DNA of 64,000 bases from Actinomycetospora callitridis (GTDB lineage Bacteria > Actinomycetota > Actinomycetes > Mycobacteriales > Pseudonocardiaceae), in contig NZ_JAQZAK010000002.1 in assembly GCF_028737265.1 (NCBI RefSeq), forward strand, positions 930,001 through 994,000, in the 5' to 3' direction. Of this stretch, positions 25,082-33,800 are shown piece by piece. Position 1 is the stretch's first letter; each line of letters starts with the position of its first letter. The notes below the pieces were generated by a model. It saw only the letters and a list, made by a program, of their open reading frames with translations. It did no database searches and was not told where the DNA came from. The position numbers and the translations under genes are program-made.

Positions 25082-25294
25082 ATGTCGATGACGAGAACGA
25101 TGTCGAGTGGCGCGAACGATGTCCCGCACCTGGCGCAGGGCGACATCGAGCAATGGTGCACACCAGCCGCGACCTCTCTGGTCGGTGACGCCGGAAGCGC
25201 CTTGGCGATGGTGGTGTGGCAGCTGCTGGAGTGGGCGGACCGGCGGGCCAACGGCCAGGTCCGACGAGGACGACCGGGGCGCGGTGATCGCTGA
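25082..25294 (+). CDS. Small hypothetical protein, coupled pair, first gene
   Basis: 70 residues, with one amphipathic helix (ALAMVVWQLLEWADRR). ATG 25082 follows CGAGGTG. Its TGA overlaps the next ATG (TGATG), the main evidence that it is expressed. Confidence 0.5.
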   Translation: MSMTRTMSSGANDVPHLAQGDIEQWCTPAATSLVGDAGSALAMVVWQLLEWADRRANGQVRRGRPGRGDR

Positions 25295-25542
25295 TGGCGG
25301 TCTCGCTGGCTGCCCACGACGGGCGCCTTCTGCGCTATGTCCTCGAGGATCTCCGCTATCCGGCTCGGTGGTGGGAGATCATGGCGGTGGCCGACCTCTA
25401 CGGCCTCGCGGCCGCGAACCGGGCCGAACTCGCCCGACTCCCCCGACAGCTGTACGGGAGCATCGAGGCCGTGCTCGGCGCTCTGCCGGGAGCGGAGCGC
25501 CGCGGAGACCTCACCTCGCTGAGAGCAGGTCGGAGGCCCTAG
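25294..25542 (+). CDS. Small hypothetical protein, coupled pair, second gene
   Basis: 82 residues, helical (GRLLRYVLEDLRYPARWWEI, QLYGSIEAVLGAL). It starts within the stop of the preceding gene. No family recognised. It lies just before a TTCCGTG repeat copy at the edge of the mobile region. Confidence 0.55.
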   Translation: MAVSLAAHDGRLLRYVLEDLRYPARWWEIMAVADLYGLAAANRAELARLPRQLYGSIEAVLGALPGAERRGDLTSLRAGRRP

Positions 25543-25560
25543 GCGGAGGATCGCGGCGTC

Positions 25561-25588
25561 GTTCCGTCGTGGTTGCGTGGACCGCGCC
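25561..25588 (+). repeat. TTCCGTG-type direct repeat, copy 1
   Basis: Related to 26309-26336 and 29847-29874; shares GTTCCGT, GTGGTT and ACCGCGCC with copy 2. It lies outside the inferred att sites, so it may mark an older insertion edge. Confidence 0.5.
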
Positions 25589-25609
25589 GACCCTTGCCGA
25601 CGACCTCGG

Positions 25610-26086
25610 TCAGGGGCCCACCGCGGGTTGGGACGAGGAGCGGAGCGCCGGCCGGCCGAGCACGATGAGCACGGCCCACAGCACACCGAGCACGGGGCCC
25701 AACGGCAGCGCGAAGCCCCACCAGAAGACGGCCGCTGCGGGCAGCAGCAGAAGAGCCAGGATGGCTCCGGCTCGGCGACCACGCCACACCATCGAACCCG
25801 CGACGATCTGGCCGACGCAGACCACCAGGAACAGGACGACGAGCGGGATCGTGGTGGGAATCCCGTACGCCTCGAACGGGCCCCCGCCGTAGGTGGGAAA
25901 GCCCAGCACGACCGGGACCCCGTGACCGGCCGACAGGCTCCGGATCGGGAAGACGCCGAAGACGCCGAAACCGAGGCCGTCGATGACCAGGGCCACGGCG
26001 GCCCCTCGAAGAGCCCAGTGGCGTCGCCCGACCGTTCGGGGACCTCGCGCAGGACCGCCACCGACCTGCGACGGCCCGGGGTCCAT
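25610..26086 (-). CDS. Small multi-pass membrane protein
   Basis: 158 residues from ATG 26086, four hydrophobic helices (for example ALRGAAVALVIDGLGFGVFG, TIPLVVLFLVVCVGQIVAGS, and two more to the end). No ribosome-binding site decides the start; a start at 26137 is also open. No family recognised. It sits between two TTCCGTG-type repeats. Confidence 0.6.
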   Translation of the reverse strand: MDPGPSQVGGGPARGPRTVGRRHWALRGAAVALVIDGLGFGVFGVFPIRSLSAGHGVPVVLGFPTYGGGPFEAYGIPTTIPLVVLFLVVCVGQIVAGSMVWRGRRAGAILALLLLPAAAVFWWGFALPLGPVLGVLWAVLIVLGRPALRSSSQPAVGP

Positions 26087-26206
26087 GCCGACATGGTCGA
26101 CCCGAGCTTCGTCACCCGTCCATCGCTCTGGACGCACAGGACGATCAGGGGCGGGTGTCGGCGTGGGTGAGACCCCGCCCCGACCAGGAACCTACGTCGA
26201 CGCCTG

Positions 26207-26238
26207 CTCGCGAGCGCGGAGATCCTTGCGCAGGATCT
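26207..26238. repeat. Left att site, with displaced ligase 3' end
   Basis: 32 bp matching 29976-30007 with one mismatch (26213); the last 25 bp are identical. The minus-strand reading continues the ligase reading frame to TAG, so this is the original chromosomal 3' end pushed away by insertion. Confidence 0.8.
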
Positions 26239-26308
26239 CAGACGATCTTGGCCTGCGCCGCTCTCACCTGCAGCAACGCGCTTCCACGGCGTCCGTGATC
26301 GCGATTCT

Positions 26309-26336
26309 GTTCCGTGGTGGTTCCGTGAACCGCGCC
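26309..26336 (+). repeat. TTCCGTG-type direct repeat, copy 2
   Basis: Two TTCCGTG words 10 bp apart, followed by AACCGCGCC, about 70 bp inside the left att site. Candidate arm-type integrase sites. Confidence 0.5.
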
Positions 26337-26380
26337 GTTCAGCCTCAACGATCGCCTGCCAGCACCGGCCGGCTGCGGAC

Positions 26381-27019
26381 TCAGCCGCGGAGGGGAACCT
26401 CGGTGCCCGCGGGGCCACCGTACGAGTCGACTATCTTGTTCAGCTCGCTCTGGTAGTACAGCGACGCCAGCCCGAAGACGAAGCAGAGCAGCAGGCCGAT
26501 ACCTGCGCTGCAGGTCGGGCGCAGGCCGGCGGCCCGCTGGGCGTTGGCGATGCGGTTGCCGGTGTTGTAGAGCGACACCAGCGGAGCCACGATCGTCCAG
26601 CTCAGGAAGAGCAGCACCAGCATCGGTCCGGCGACCGGGACCACGCGGCGCCGGTCGAACTCGGCCATCTCGCGGTGAATCTTGTAGTACCAGACGTAGG
26701 TGTAGATACCGAGAGTGATCAGCGGCAGGCCGAGCCACACACCGACGGGGTTGCGACGCTTCATCGCCAGTCCGAGGTGCCCGGGCTGGGCGATTCCAGT
26801 GCTCGGGCGCTGGACCAGCTCAGCGCTGGCCGGCTTCGCCTGAGGCTGCCGGTAGTCCTGCGGGATGAAGAGTCGGTCCGTCACGTCGGACGAGCCCGGG
26901 ATGTTCTGAGCCGGGCGACCGGAGCGCTGCGCCTGGACCTGCAAGGCCACCTGCGGCGAGGGCGTCGAGTGACGGCCGTCGGCCAGCGGACGCGGGCCAG
27001 ACTCAGGCGCGACAGACAT
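26381..27019 (-). CDS. DUF4234-like membrane protein with disordered N-terminus
   Basis: 212 residues. About 95 residues of Gln/Pro/Ser-rich N-terminus precede RRNPVGVWLGLPLITLGIYT and YVWYYKIHREM, the DUF4234 signature, and two more membrane helices. GGGGGA precedes ATG 27019. It is inside the element, so probably cargo. Function unknown. Confidence 0.75.
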   Translation of the reverse strand: MSVAPESGPRPLADGRHSTPSPQVALQVQAQRSGRPAQNIPGSSDVTDRLFIPQDYRQPQAKPASAELVQRPSTGIAQPGHLGLAMKRRNPVGVWLGLPLITLGIYTYVWYYKIHREMAEFDRRRVVPVAGPMLVLLFLSWTIVAPLVSLYNTGNRIANAQRAAGLRPTCSAGIGLLLCFVFGLASLYYQSELNKIVDSYGGPAGTEVPLRG

Positions 27020-27289
27020 TCGTGGTTCCCCCGACGGGTCGGGCCGACTCGGCCGTTGCTCCGGCCTGTCCGGCCGCAGATGAACCACTTGTCGCCGTGT
27101 GGAGCCGCGTCGTTACCCGTCAACCGGATGAACCCTCCAGGCCACCAGGACGCCTCCCGTTGGACCGGCCTCGGGGTGTCTCCCTCGGCGGCGCTGCTCC
27201 GTCCGACCGCTCGGATGTGCCTGACCGCTTCCGAGCTTCGGGACCCTCAGTCCGAGGACTTGGCAGCCCCAACAAATCGCTACGCCCCT
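27020..27289. other. Intergenic within the element
   Basis: 270 bp without a gene. It contains one of two 25-bp direct repeats flanking the methyltransferase gene. Confidence 0.45.
27170..27194 (+). repeat. 25-bp direct repeat, left of the methyltransferase gene
   Basis: Matches 28013-28037 in 23 of 25 positions (core TCTCCCTCGGCGGCGC). The pair encloses the methyltransferase gene. Confidence 0.6.
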
Positions 27290-27943
27290 TTAGGGCAAGC
27301 GCTGAGCGGAGAGGATCGCCTGGGGCGCCTCGCCGCCCGGGTCGAGAATGGTCTGCGCCTGGACCTCGAAGCCGCCGTCGCCGAGCAAGGTCGCGACCTG
27401 GTCGGGCTGACGCCGGTAGACGCGGACGTTCATCGGGTGCCCGCCGTACCCCTCGGTCTTCAACCAAGAGTCCTCGCCGGCGTGGAAGAGCAGCTGCAAT
27501 CGTCCGCCGGGCCGTACCGCGTCGTGGAAGCGGGAAAAGACCGCGGGCACCGCTTCATCGGGGACGTGGATCAAGGACTGCCACGCGAGCACGCCAGCAA
27601 GCGCCCCGTCGGCAAACTGCATGTCCGTCATCGAGCTGACCTCGAACCGCAGCGAGGGGTGGCACTTCCGAGCGATGTCGATCATGCGTGGCGAGAGATC
27701 GATGCCGAGGACATCAAGACCAAGAGCATCGAGACGCGCCGCAACATCGCCCGGCCCGCATCCAACGTCGGCGACCAGGCCACCACCGCACGCCTTGACC
27801 TGATCTGCGAACAAGGAGAGGGCCGACTTCAGGTAGGCGTGCCCGTCCAACGCACCGCGCACAAGCTCGGCGTAGCTCGCGGCAACCGTGTCGTACGACG
27901 ATTCGGTGTCCGCCAGCCAGTCCTCGTTGCGCACGGTCCGCAC
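27290..27943 (-). CDS. SAM-dependent methyltransferase, element cargo
   Basis: 217 residues from GTG 27943: WLADTESSYDTVAASYAELV, then SAM-binding VADVGCGPGDVAARL, LGIDLSPRM, ALAGVLAWQSLIHVPDEAV and VRPGGRLQLLFH. This is the Methyltransf_25/11 type common on actinobacterial mobile elements. The substrate is unknown. Codon choice is less GC-biased than in the core genes, in keeping with transfer. GTG 27934 is an alternative start. Confidence 0.85.
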   Translation of the reverse strand: MRTVRNEDWLADTESSYDTVAASYAELVRGALDGHAYLKSALSLFADQVKACGGGLVADVGCGPGDVAARLDALGLDVLGIDLSPRMIDIARKCHPSLRFEVSSMTDMQFADGALAGVLAWQSLIHVPDEAVPAVFSRFHDAVRPGGRLQLLFHAGEDSWLKTEGYGGHPMNVRVYRRQPDQVATLLGDGGFEVQAQTILDPGGEAPQAILSAQRLP

Positions 27944-28012
27944 CGTAATGCCGGTACCGACCTTCACCCCGATCGCAACACTGGCCCTCCCGATCCCTGT
28001 CAGACGAGCACC

Positions 28013-28037
28013 TTCGGGGTCTCTCCCTCGGCGGCGC
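28013..28037 (+). repeat. 25-bp direct repeat, right of the methyltransferase gene
   Basis: Partner of 27170-27194, with two mismatches. It lies just upstream of the methyltransferase start. Confidence 0.6.
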
Positions 28038-28549
28038 GGGCTCTGCCCTGCCGGGGCGCTCGTGCGGGTGCAAGCGCCCCTGTCCTCGATGACCGGCGCG
28101 TGTGCCAGGTGGCGCTTGCGGCGGTGCGGGTGGTCTGGCAGCCCTCGGGCGCGTCGTCGTGGGTGAGGCCCCGTCCCGACCACCACTCCCCCACACCGGC
28201 AGTCACAGTCGTGGGCTCTCCTGAGGTCGGTGCCCTGGGTGAAGGGGCGGAGCGCCCTTCCCGCCGGAGGCTCGTCCTGCTCCCGGCTGTCACCGTGGTC
28301 CAGGTCGCCGCTGTCGTTGCCGTGGTGGGCGGCCCGGGGGCCGGCCGCGCGGCACGGGACGAAGTCAGGAGTGAGAGCGTGGCCGGCCCGGAAGGGCGGC
28401 CACCGCCGGCGCGCCAGCGCCGGCCCTCACCGTGGGTGGTGCCCGGTGAGCGGGCGGGTTCTCGGTAAAGGGGTAACAGCTCTTCGACCCGGACGCCGAC
28501 GCCGCGAGGACCACGCCCCCAACCGCCGCGGCCCGGGGCGTGCTGGTGG

Positions 28550-28760
28550 TGCAGGCAAGGGCGCCGAGTCCGTCGAGAAGCAGCGCCAGGAGCGTTCCCA
28601 GGCCCGTCGCCGTGACCGCTGGACACGCCGCCGCCAACTCCGGCCGATCTCGTCGTTGAAGCGGGTGCAGCAGTGCGGCCACAAGATCGGCGGAACGGAC
28701 GCTGGCCCGACGCTGGGGGTGATTACGAACAAGGACGGCACCCGCTCGGCGGCCTATGGC
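28550..28760 (+). pseudogene. Fragment of an AICE-type replication initiator
   Basis: In one frame: RRDRWTRRRQLRPISSLKRV, then QQCGHKIGG and TNKDGTRSAAYGG. This matches the N-terminal region of actinobacterial integrative-element replication initiators, where an RCG-type motif precedes a YAGL...CGSVWACPVC zinc motif. The zinc motif and all downstream domains are missing. The frame runs on into the integrase remnant, so the two were joined by deletion. Confidence 0.5.
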
Positions 28761-28889
28761 GGGCCAGATGTGGTCGACGTAAGCCACGGCCAGCTCGAGC
28801 ACGGACCCGACGAGACGGACCTCCAGCGGCTTGCGAGCACCCACCTCCTGCCGCCACCGCGCCGCGACGAGGCGCTGGGCACTGAGGAC

Positions 28890-29829
28890 CGGGCCGCCGT
28901 GTCGTGGCTGCGCCGTGCGTCCCGCCCGGCCACCGACCTCGCCGACTCCCTCGCCCTGGGCGCGCTCTTGCACGACCTCGGCACTGCGGCCGACGGCCGG
29001 GCCACCACCTCTTCCACGCACGACAAGCGCCGCGCGGTGCTGCACCGGGTGGCCGGCTACGCGATGGACACCGGCGTCCTGGCCGCCAACCCCGTCACGG
29101 GCCGGCGCACCGGGACAGCGCAGGTCACCGGGGGCGTCGACCCGCGGGTGGTCGTCAATCCTGCTCAAGCGCGTCAGCTTCTCGCGGCCGTCACCTACGT
29201 GTCGGGGCGTCGGCGTAGCGATCGTGAGCGGGGCTGGCAGCTTCGGGCGTTCTTCGCCTGCCTCTACTACGCCGGTCTACGTCCCGGTGAGGCCCAGCAG
29301 CTCCGCGACACCGACGCGAAGCTCCCGGCCGCCGGCTGGGGCGAGCTGGTCCTCTCCGGGTCGCTGACCGGCGTCTCGGGCGAGCACTACAACGACGGCC
29401 TGCGTGATCCCGACGCCCGACCGCTCAAGCGTCGCCGTCGTGAGGCCGTGCGCCGCGTGCCCGCTCCACCGGCGCTCGTCGCGATCCTGCGTGATCACCT
29501 CGACCACTACGGCGCCGCAGCCGACGGCCGACTGTTCCCTGCGCTGAGCGGCGGGCGGGTCCGCGAGTCGGTCTACACGCGCATCTGGAAGGAGGCCCGC
29601 GAGATCGGCCTCAGCCCCGCAGGCGGCCTCACCGCTGGCGGCCCGCCCGTACGACCTCCGGCACGCGGCGCTGTCCTCCTGGCTCAACGCCGGGGTGCCG
29701 CCCACCGAGGTCGCCGAGCGGGCCGGCCACTCGGTCAAGGTCCTGCTCTCGGTCTACGCCGCGTGCCTCGACGGCGAGCGCGACGCCTACAACGCCCGCA
29801 TCCAAGATCTACTCGACGGAGAGGCTTGA
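28890..29829 (+). pseudogene. Tyrosine-family integrase, truncated and frameshifted
   Basis: Core-binding part: STHDKRRAVLHRVAGYAMDT. Catalytic domain: YYAGLRPGEAQQL with the first Arg, then after a frame change near 29620-29640, RPYDLRHAALSSWLNAGVPP, AERAGHSVKVLLSVYAACL with His, Arg, His and the Tyr nucleophile, to TGA at 29827-29829. The N-terminal arm-binding domain is missing. It abuts the right att site, the usual place for an integrase gene. Probably inactive. Confidence 0.8.
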
Positions 29830-29846
29830 TCGACTATGCAAGATCC

Positions 29847-29874
29847 GTTCCGTGACTGTTCCGTGGATTTCGCC
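29847..29874 (+). repeat. TTCCGTG-type direct repeat, copy 3
   Basis: Two TTCCGTG words 10 bp apart, then GGATTTCGCC, between the integrase stop and the right att. It mirrors copy 2 near the other end. Confidence 0.5.
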
Positions 29875-29960
29875 GCAGAACGACGCAGCACCCACAACAC
29901 CTCACAACGGACATTCGTCGTTGTCGCAGGTCAGAGGCGTTGTGGCGCTGGTCAGCGACC

Positions 29961-31550
29961 CTAGGCGTTGGCCGCCTCGCGGGCGCGGAGATCCTTGCGC
30001 AGGATCTTCCCGGACGCCGACTTGGGGATCTGGTCGATGAACTCCACCACCCGCACCTTCTTGTGCGGGGCGATGCGCTCGGCCACGAAGCCCATGACGT
30101 CGTCGCCGGAGAGCTCGGCGCCCTGCTGGAGGACGACGAACGCCTTGGGGATCTCCTCGCCGTCGGCGTCCTTGACCCCGATGACCGCGGCGTCGGCGAT
30201 CCCGTCGTTGGTCAGCAACAGCGCCTCGAGCTCGGCCGGCGGCACCTGGTAGCCCTTGTACTTGATCAGTTCCTTGACGCGGTCGACGATGTGGAAGACG
30301 CCTTCGTCGGTGACGGTGGCGACGTCGCCGGTGTGCAGGAAGCCGTCGGCGTCCAGGGTCTCTGCGGTGGCCTCGGGGTTGTTGAGGTACTCGCGCATCA
30401 CGTTGGGACCGCGGACCCACAGCTCGCCGCGCGAGCCCTCCTCGCCCGTCTCGGGGTCGACGAGCTTGCACTCGATGTTGGGCAGCGCGACGCCGATCGA
30501 GTTGAGGTCCATGTCGGGACGGTCCTGCGGCATGGCGTGGCTGACGGGGCTGAGCTCGGTCATCCCGTAGCCCTGCAGCACGGTGCAGTTCAGGCGCTTC
30601 CCGACGGCGTGCCCGAGCTCGGCGTCGAGCGCGGCGGCGCCGGAGAACACGATGTCGACGCAGTCGATGTCGTACTGGTCGACCATCGGGTGCTTGGCCA
30701 GCGCGACGGCGATCGGCGGGGCGATGTAGACGCGGTCGACGCGGAACTCGGAGATGATCCGCAGGAACTCCGCGAGATCGAACTTGGGCATCGTCACGAC
30801 GGTGGCCCGCACGTAGATGCCGTGGTTCATCATCACGGTCATGCCGTAGATGTGGAAGAACGGCAGCACCGCGAGGATCTTCGAGTCGGCACCGGTGCTC
30901 GCGTTGAGCACCTGGAACTGGACGAGGTTGGCCACGAGGTTGCGGTGGGTGAGCACCACGCCCTTCGCCCGCCCGGTGGTCCCCGAGGAGTAGGGCAGTG
31001 CGGCGACGTCGTCGCCGGTCACCGTCACCTGCGGGCGCTCGGCCGTGGTCGAGAGCAGGTCGGCGAGCCCGTTCTCGGGTCGCGGGGTGCCGGCGTCGTC
31101 CCGGGTGCCGTCGATGAGGACGGTCTCGGTGACGACGACGCCGTCCTGCTCCGTCGCGGCGCGGGCCCGGTCGAGGAACGCGGTGATGGTGACCAGCATC
31201 TTCGCGCCGGAGTCGCGCAGCTGGAAGGCGAGCTCGTCAGGGGTGTAGAGCGAGTTGACCGTGGTCACCGCGACGCCCGCCGCGAGCGCGCCGTGGAACA
31301 CGACCGGGTAGTAGGCGTTGTTCGGCGCGAACAGGGCGATCACGTCGCCGCGGCCGAGGCCCCGCTCGCCGAGGGCGGCCGCGAAGCGGTCGATCGCTCC
31401 GGCGAGCTCGCCGAACGTCGTCTGCGCACCGGACGATCCGTCGATGATCGCCACGCGGGCGGCGTCGGCGTCACTCAGGTCGCCGAAAAGGAACTCGGGC
31501 AGACCCACGTCCGGGATGTCGACGTCGGCGTACGGGCTGCGGACGACCAT
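29961..31550 (-). CDS. AMP-binding acyl/aryl-CoA ligase (4-coumarate-CoA ligase type)
   Basis: 529 residues. P-loop-like PYSSGTTGRAKGV, QGYGMTELSPV, LHTGDVATVTDEGVFHIVDR, IKYKGYQVPPAE and the catalytic Lys in PKSASGKILRKDLR are intact. It forms an acyl-adenylate, then the CoA thioester. The substrate is not deducible; 4CL-like and medium-chain activities are both possible. Its last codons come from the integrated element. A TACC/GGTA operator-like sequence lies upstream. Confidence 0.9.
   Translation of the reverse strand: MVVRSPYADVDIPDVGLPEFLFGDLSDADAARVAIIDGSSGAQTTFGELAGAIDRFAAALGERGLGRGDVIALFAPNNAYYPVVFHGALAAGVAVTTVNSLYTPDELAFQLRDSGAKMLVTITAFLDRARAATEQDGVVVTETVLIDGTRDDAGTPRPENGLADLLSTTAERPQVTVTGDDVAALPYSSGTTGRAKGVVLTHRNLVANLVQFQVLNASTGADSKILAVLPFFHIYGMTVMMNHGIYVRATVVTMPKFDLAEFLRIISEFRVDRVYIAPPIAVALAKHPMVDQYDIDCVDIVFSGAAALDAELGHAVGKRLNCTVLQGYGMTELSPVSHAMPQDRPDMDLNSIGVALPNIECKLVDPETGEEGSRGELWVRGPNVMREYLNNPEATAETLDADGFLHTGDVATVTDEGVFHIVDRVKELIKYKGYQVPPAELEALLLTNDGIADAAVIGVKDADGEEIPKAFVVLQQGAELSGDDVMGFVAERIAPHKKVRVVEFIDQIPKSASGKILRKDLRAREAANA
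29976..30007. repeat. Right att site inside the ligase gene
   Basis: 32 bp nearly identical to 26207-26238. On the minus strand it encodes ILRKDLRARE, the conserved C-terminal A10 motif of the ligase. The element has replaced the native tail QAST by AANA, keeping the gene whole. Confidence 0.8.
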
Positions 31551-31869
31551 GCGGGAACTCCTCGTCGAGCGCGGGACGGCAATGCGGAGGTAAACCTACC
31601 TGTCGGTACGGCCGATCGTCTGCCCTCTCGCATGATCTCTCTGTGATCAGGTGCGCGGATGACGGCCCCGATGGTCACCCGTTCGGCCGTACGGCGGCGT
31701 CTTGCCCCCCGTCTTGCGTGGTGGGACAGTGAGCGCGAGAAGCCGATTCGCCCCACGGTTCGGCCGAGGCGTGGCTCACGTGTGCCCGTTCGCCTGTGCG
31801 AGCGCTCCAGGACGCCCGCCGCCGGCGTCGGATGCCCCCCGTCCCACGCCGGCGGCGTGGCCCGGTGGC
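31551..31869. other. Intergenic, ligase to YbjN, 319 bp
   Basis: Apart from the operator-like site I see no gene. Short repeated words (GTCTTGC twice near 31700, TTCGGCCG at 31682 and about 31760) have no clear meaning. Confidence 0.45.
31589..31608. promoter_or_regulatory. Operator-like TACC/GGTA inverted repeats before the ligase gene
   Basis: GGTA-N4-TACC-N4-GGTA, 39-58 bp upstream of the ligase start. The form resembles TetR-family operators that control acyl-CoA genes in actinobacteria. No cognate regulator is adjacent. Confidence 0.4.
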
Positions 31870-32373
31870 TCAGTCGCGGCCCTCCACCAGGTGCGCGAAG
31901 GCCGAGAGGTTCGCCAGCGACTCCCCCCGCGACTCCCGCCACGCCCACTCGCGGCGGATCGACGTGGCGAAGCCGAGCTCGAGCAGGGTGTTGAAGTCGC
32001 CGTCGGCGGCCTCCAGCACCTGCCCGAGGATGCGGTCGATCTCCTCGTCGATCACCGCGTGCCGCGCCACGCGCCCGACGAGGTGGATGTCGCCGGCCCG
32101 GTCGATCGTGTAGTGCACGCCGTAGAGCCGGGCGTTGCGCTGCAGGAGGAAGCGGTAGACCTCCTCGAGGTTCTCGTCCGCGTGCCGGCACACGAACGCC
32201 TCGACCAGCAGCGCGTGGGGCGTGAGCACCAGCCAGCAGTGCGTGGCGAGCTTCTTCGTGCCCGGCAGCGTCACGAAGAAGCGTCCCGGACCCGGGCGGG
32301 TGTAGGTCAGCTCGCGCTCGTCGAGGGCGTCGACGAGCACCTTCTCCAGCTCGTCCGGGGCAGGGGAGCTCAC
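31870..32373 (-). CDS. YbjN-domain protein
   Basis: 167 residues of the bacterial sensory-transduction-like YbjN family (Rv0487 type): [37 protein letters not shown], then [20 protein letters not shown] at the C-terminus. Structurally it resembles type III secretion chaperones; its role is unknown. GTG 32373 overlaps the mshA stop by 4 bp, and the mshA-ybjN pairing is conserved in mycobacteria. Confidence 0.87.
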   Translation of the reverse strand: MSSPAPDELEKVLVDALDERELTYTRPGPGRFFVTLPGTKKLATHCWLVLTPHALLVEAFVCRHADENLEEVYRFLLQRNARLYGVHYTIDRAGDIHLVGRVARHAVIDEEIDRILGQVLEAADGDFNTLLELGFATSIRREWAWRESRGESLANLSAFAHLVEGRD

Positions 32374-33725
32374 ACCGCCATCCCTCGTGTCCGGTCGCGG
32401 TCCTTCGCCCGCGAGGCCTCGGCGTACGTCGCGAGCAGCGCGTCGGCCGTGCGGTCCCAGGAGAACATCGCCGCGTGCTCGACGGCGCCGGCGGAGAACC
32501 GCTGGCGCCCGGCCCGGTCGAGGCCGACGCGCTCGAGGGCGTCGGCCCAGTGCTCGGGGTCGTGGCCGTCGACCAGCAGTCCCGAGCGCTCGTGGGCGAC
32601 CGCGGTGGGCAGCCCGCCCACGGCGGCGGCCACCACCGGGGTGCCGCAGGCCTGCGCCTCGAGGGCGACGAGACCGAAGGACTCCGAGTAGCTGGGCACC
32701 GCGACGACGTCGGCGGCGCGGTAGACCTGCGCGAGCTCGTCGCCGCGGCGGGGCGGGAGGAAGCGCACGACGTCGGCGATCCCCAGCTCCCGGGCGAGCG
32801 CCACCAGCGACTCCGGCTCGGCGAGCCCCGTGCCCGAGGGACCGCCGACGACGAGGACGACGAGCCGCGCACGCAGCTCCGGGCGGCGCGCGAGCATCGT
32901 CGCGGCGGCGCGCAGCAGGACGTCGGGCGCCTTGAGCGGCTGGATCCGCCCCACGAACGCCATCGCCGTGTCGTCGGGCCGGATCCCCAGGGCGGCGCGG
33001 GCGGCGTCGCGGTCGGACGCGGGGGTGAAGGTGCGCAGGTCGACGCCCGGCGCGATGGTGCGGACGCGGTCGGGGTCGGCTCCGTAGGCGGCGACGAGGT
33101 CGTCCGCCTCGGCCTGCGTCGACGTGACGAGGCGGTCGGCCTCGGCCACCACCTGCTCCTCGCCGACCACCCGCGACAGCGGCTCGGGCCGGTCGCCGTC
33201 GGCGAGCGACGCGTTCTTGACCTTGGCCAGGGTGTGCGCCGTGTGCACCAGCGGCACGCCCCACCGGTCCCGCAGGAGCCACCCGACCTGGCCGGAGAGC
33301 CAGTAGTGGCTGTGCACCACGTCGTACCAGCCCGGCTCGTGGCGGGCCTCGTCCCGCAGCACCCCGGCGGTGAACGCGCACAGCTGGCTGGGCAGGTCCT
33401 CCTTGCCGAGGCCGCCGTACGGCCCGGCGATGACGTGCCGGACCAGTACTCCGGGCGCCAGCTCGGCCACCGGCGGCAGGTCGGACGACGTCGCCCGCGT
33501 GAAGATCTCGACCTCCACGCCGCGCTGGGCCATCCGCCGGGCCGTCTCCACGACGTAGACGTTCATGCCGCCCGCGTCCCCGGTGCCGGGCTGGGCGAGC
33601 GGTGAGGTGTGCAGTGAGATGACCGCGACCCGGCGGGGTCGTCCCGGATGCGGACGAACCACCCGACCGGGGGGACGGGAACGGGTCGCCGGAGATGCCG
33701 TCGCCGTCGTCGCCGCCGGGGTCAC
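32370..33725 (-). CDS. mshA: D-inositol-3-phosphate glycosyltransferase MshA
   Basis: 451 residues, GT4 family. It transfers GlcNAc from UDP-GlcNAc to 1-L-myo-inositol-1-phosphate, the first step of mycothiol synthesis. Visible features: [49 protein letters not shown] and the E-x7-E nucleotide-sugar motif [23 protein letters not shown] 33725 has a -10 box 6 nt upstream. A defining actinobacterial gene. Confidence 0.95.
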   Translation of the reverse strand: MTPAATTATASPATRSRPPGRVVRPHPGRPRRVAVISLHTSPLAQPGTGDAGGMNVYVVETARRMAQRGVEVEIFTRATSSDLPPVAELAPGVLVRHVIAGPYGGLGKEDLPSQLCAFTAGVLRDEARHEPGWYDVVHSHYWLSGQVGWLLRDRWGVPLVHTAHTLAKVKNASLADGDRPEPLSRVVGEEQVVAEADRLVTSTQAEADDLVAAYGADPDRVRTIAPGVDLRTFTPASDRDAARAALGIRPDDTAMAFVGRIQPLKAPDVLLRAAATMLARRPELRARLVVLVVGGPSGTGLAEPESLVALARELGIADVVRFLPPRRGDELAQVYRAADVVAVPSYSESFGLVALEAQACGTPVVAAAVGGLPTAVAHERSGLLVDGHDPEHWADALERVGLDRAGRQRFSAGAVEHAAMFSWDRTADALLATYAEASRAKDRDRTRGMAV

Positions 33726-33731
33726 CCCGCC

Positions 33732-33737
33732 AGCTTA
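33732..33737 (-). promoter_or_regulatory. -10 box before mshA
   Basis: TAAGCT on the minus strand, 6 nt before GTG 33725. Confidence 0.5.
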
Positions 33738-33787
33738 GGTGTGCCGGGCCCTCGCGGGCTCGCCGAGGACCACGTGACGAACAGACC

Positions 33788-33793
33788 TAGGGT
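33788..33793 (+). promoter_or_regulatory. -10 box of a leaderless promoter for the SDR gene
   Basis: TAGGGT, 7 nt before ATG 33801. Divergent from the mshA signal. A GGTGCGGGG stretch could also act as a weak ribosome-binding site. Confidence 0.5.
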
Positions 33794-33800
33794 GCGGGGC

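Larger units (their letters stand above)
26207..30007. mobile_element. Degenerate AICE-like integrative element with both att copies
   Basis: A 32-bp near-perfect direct repeat (one mismatch) bounds 3.8 kb. The right copy is inside the 3' end of the acyl-CoA ligase gene. The left copy still carries a displaced ligase tail: read on the minus strand it encodes ILRKDLRAREQAST and a stop. Inside are a frameshifted tyrosine integrase next to the right att, a fragment of an AICE-type replication initiator, a methyltransferase and a DUF4234-like protein. Transfer and partition genes are absent, so it is a remnant. Confidence 0.8.
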
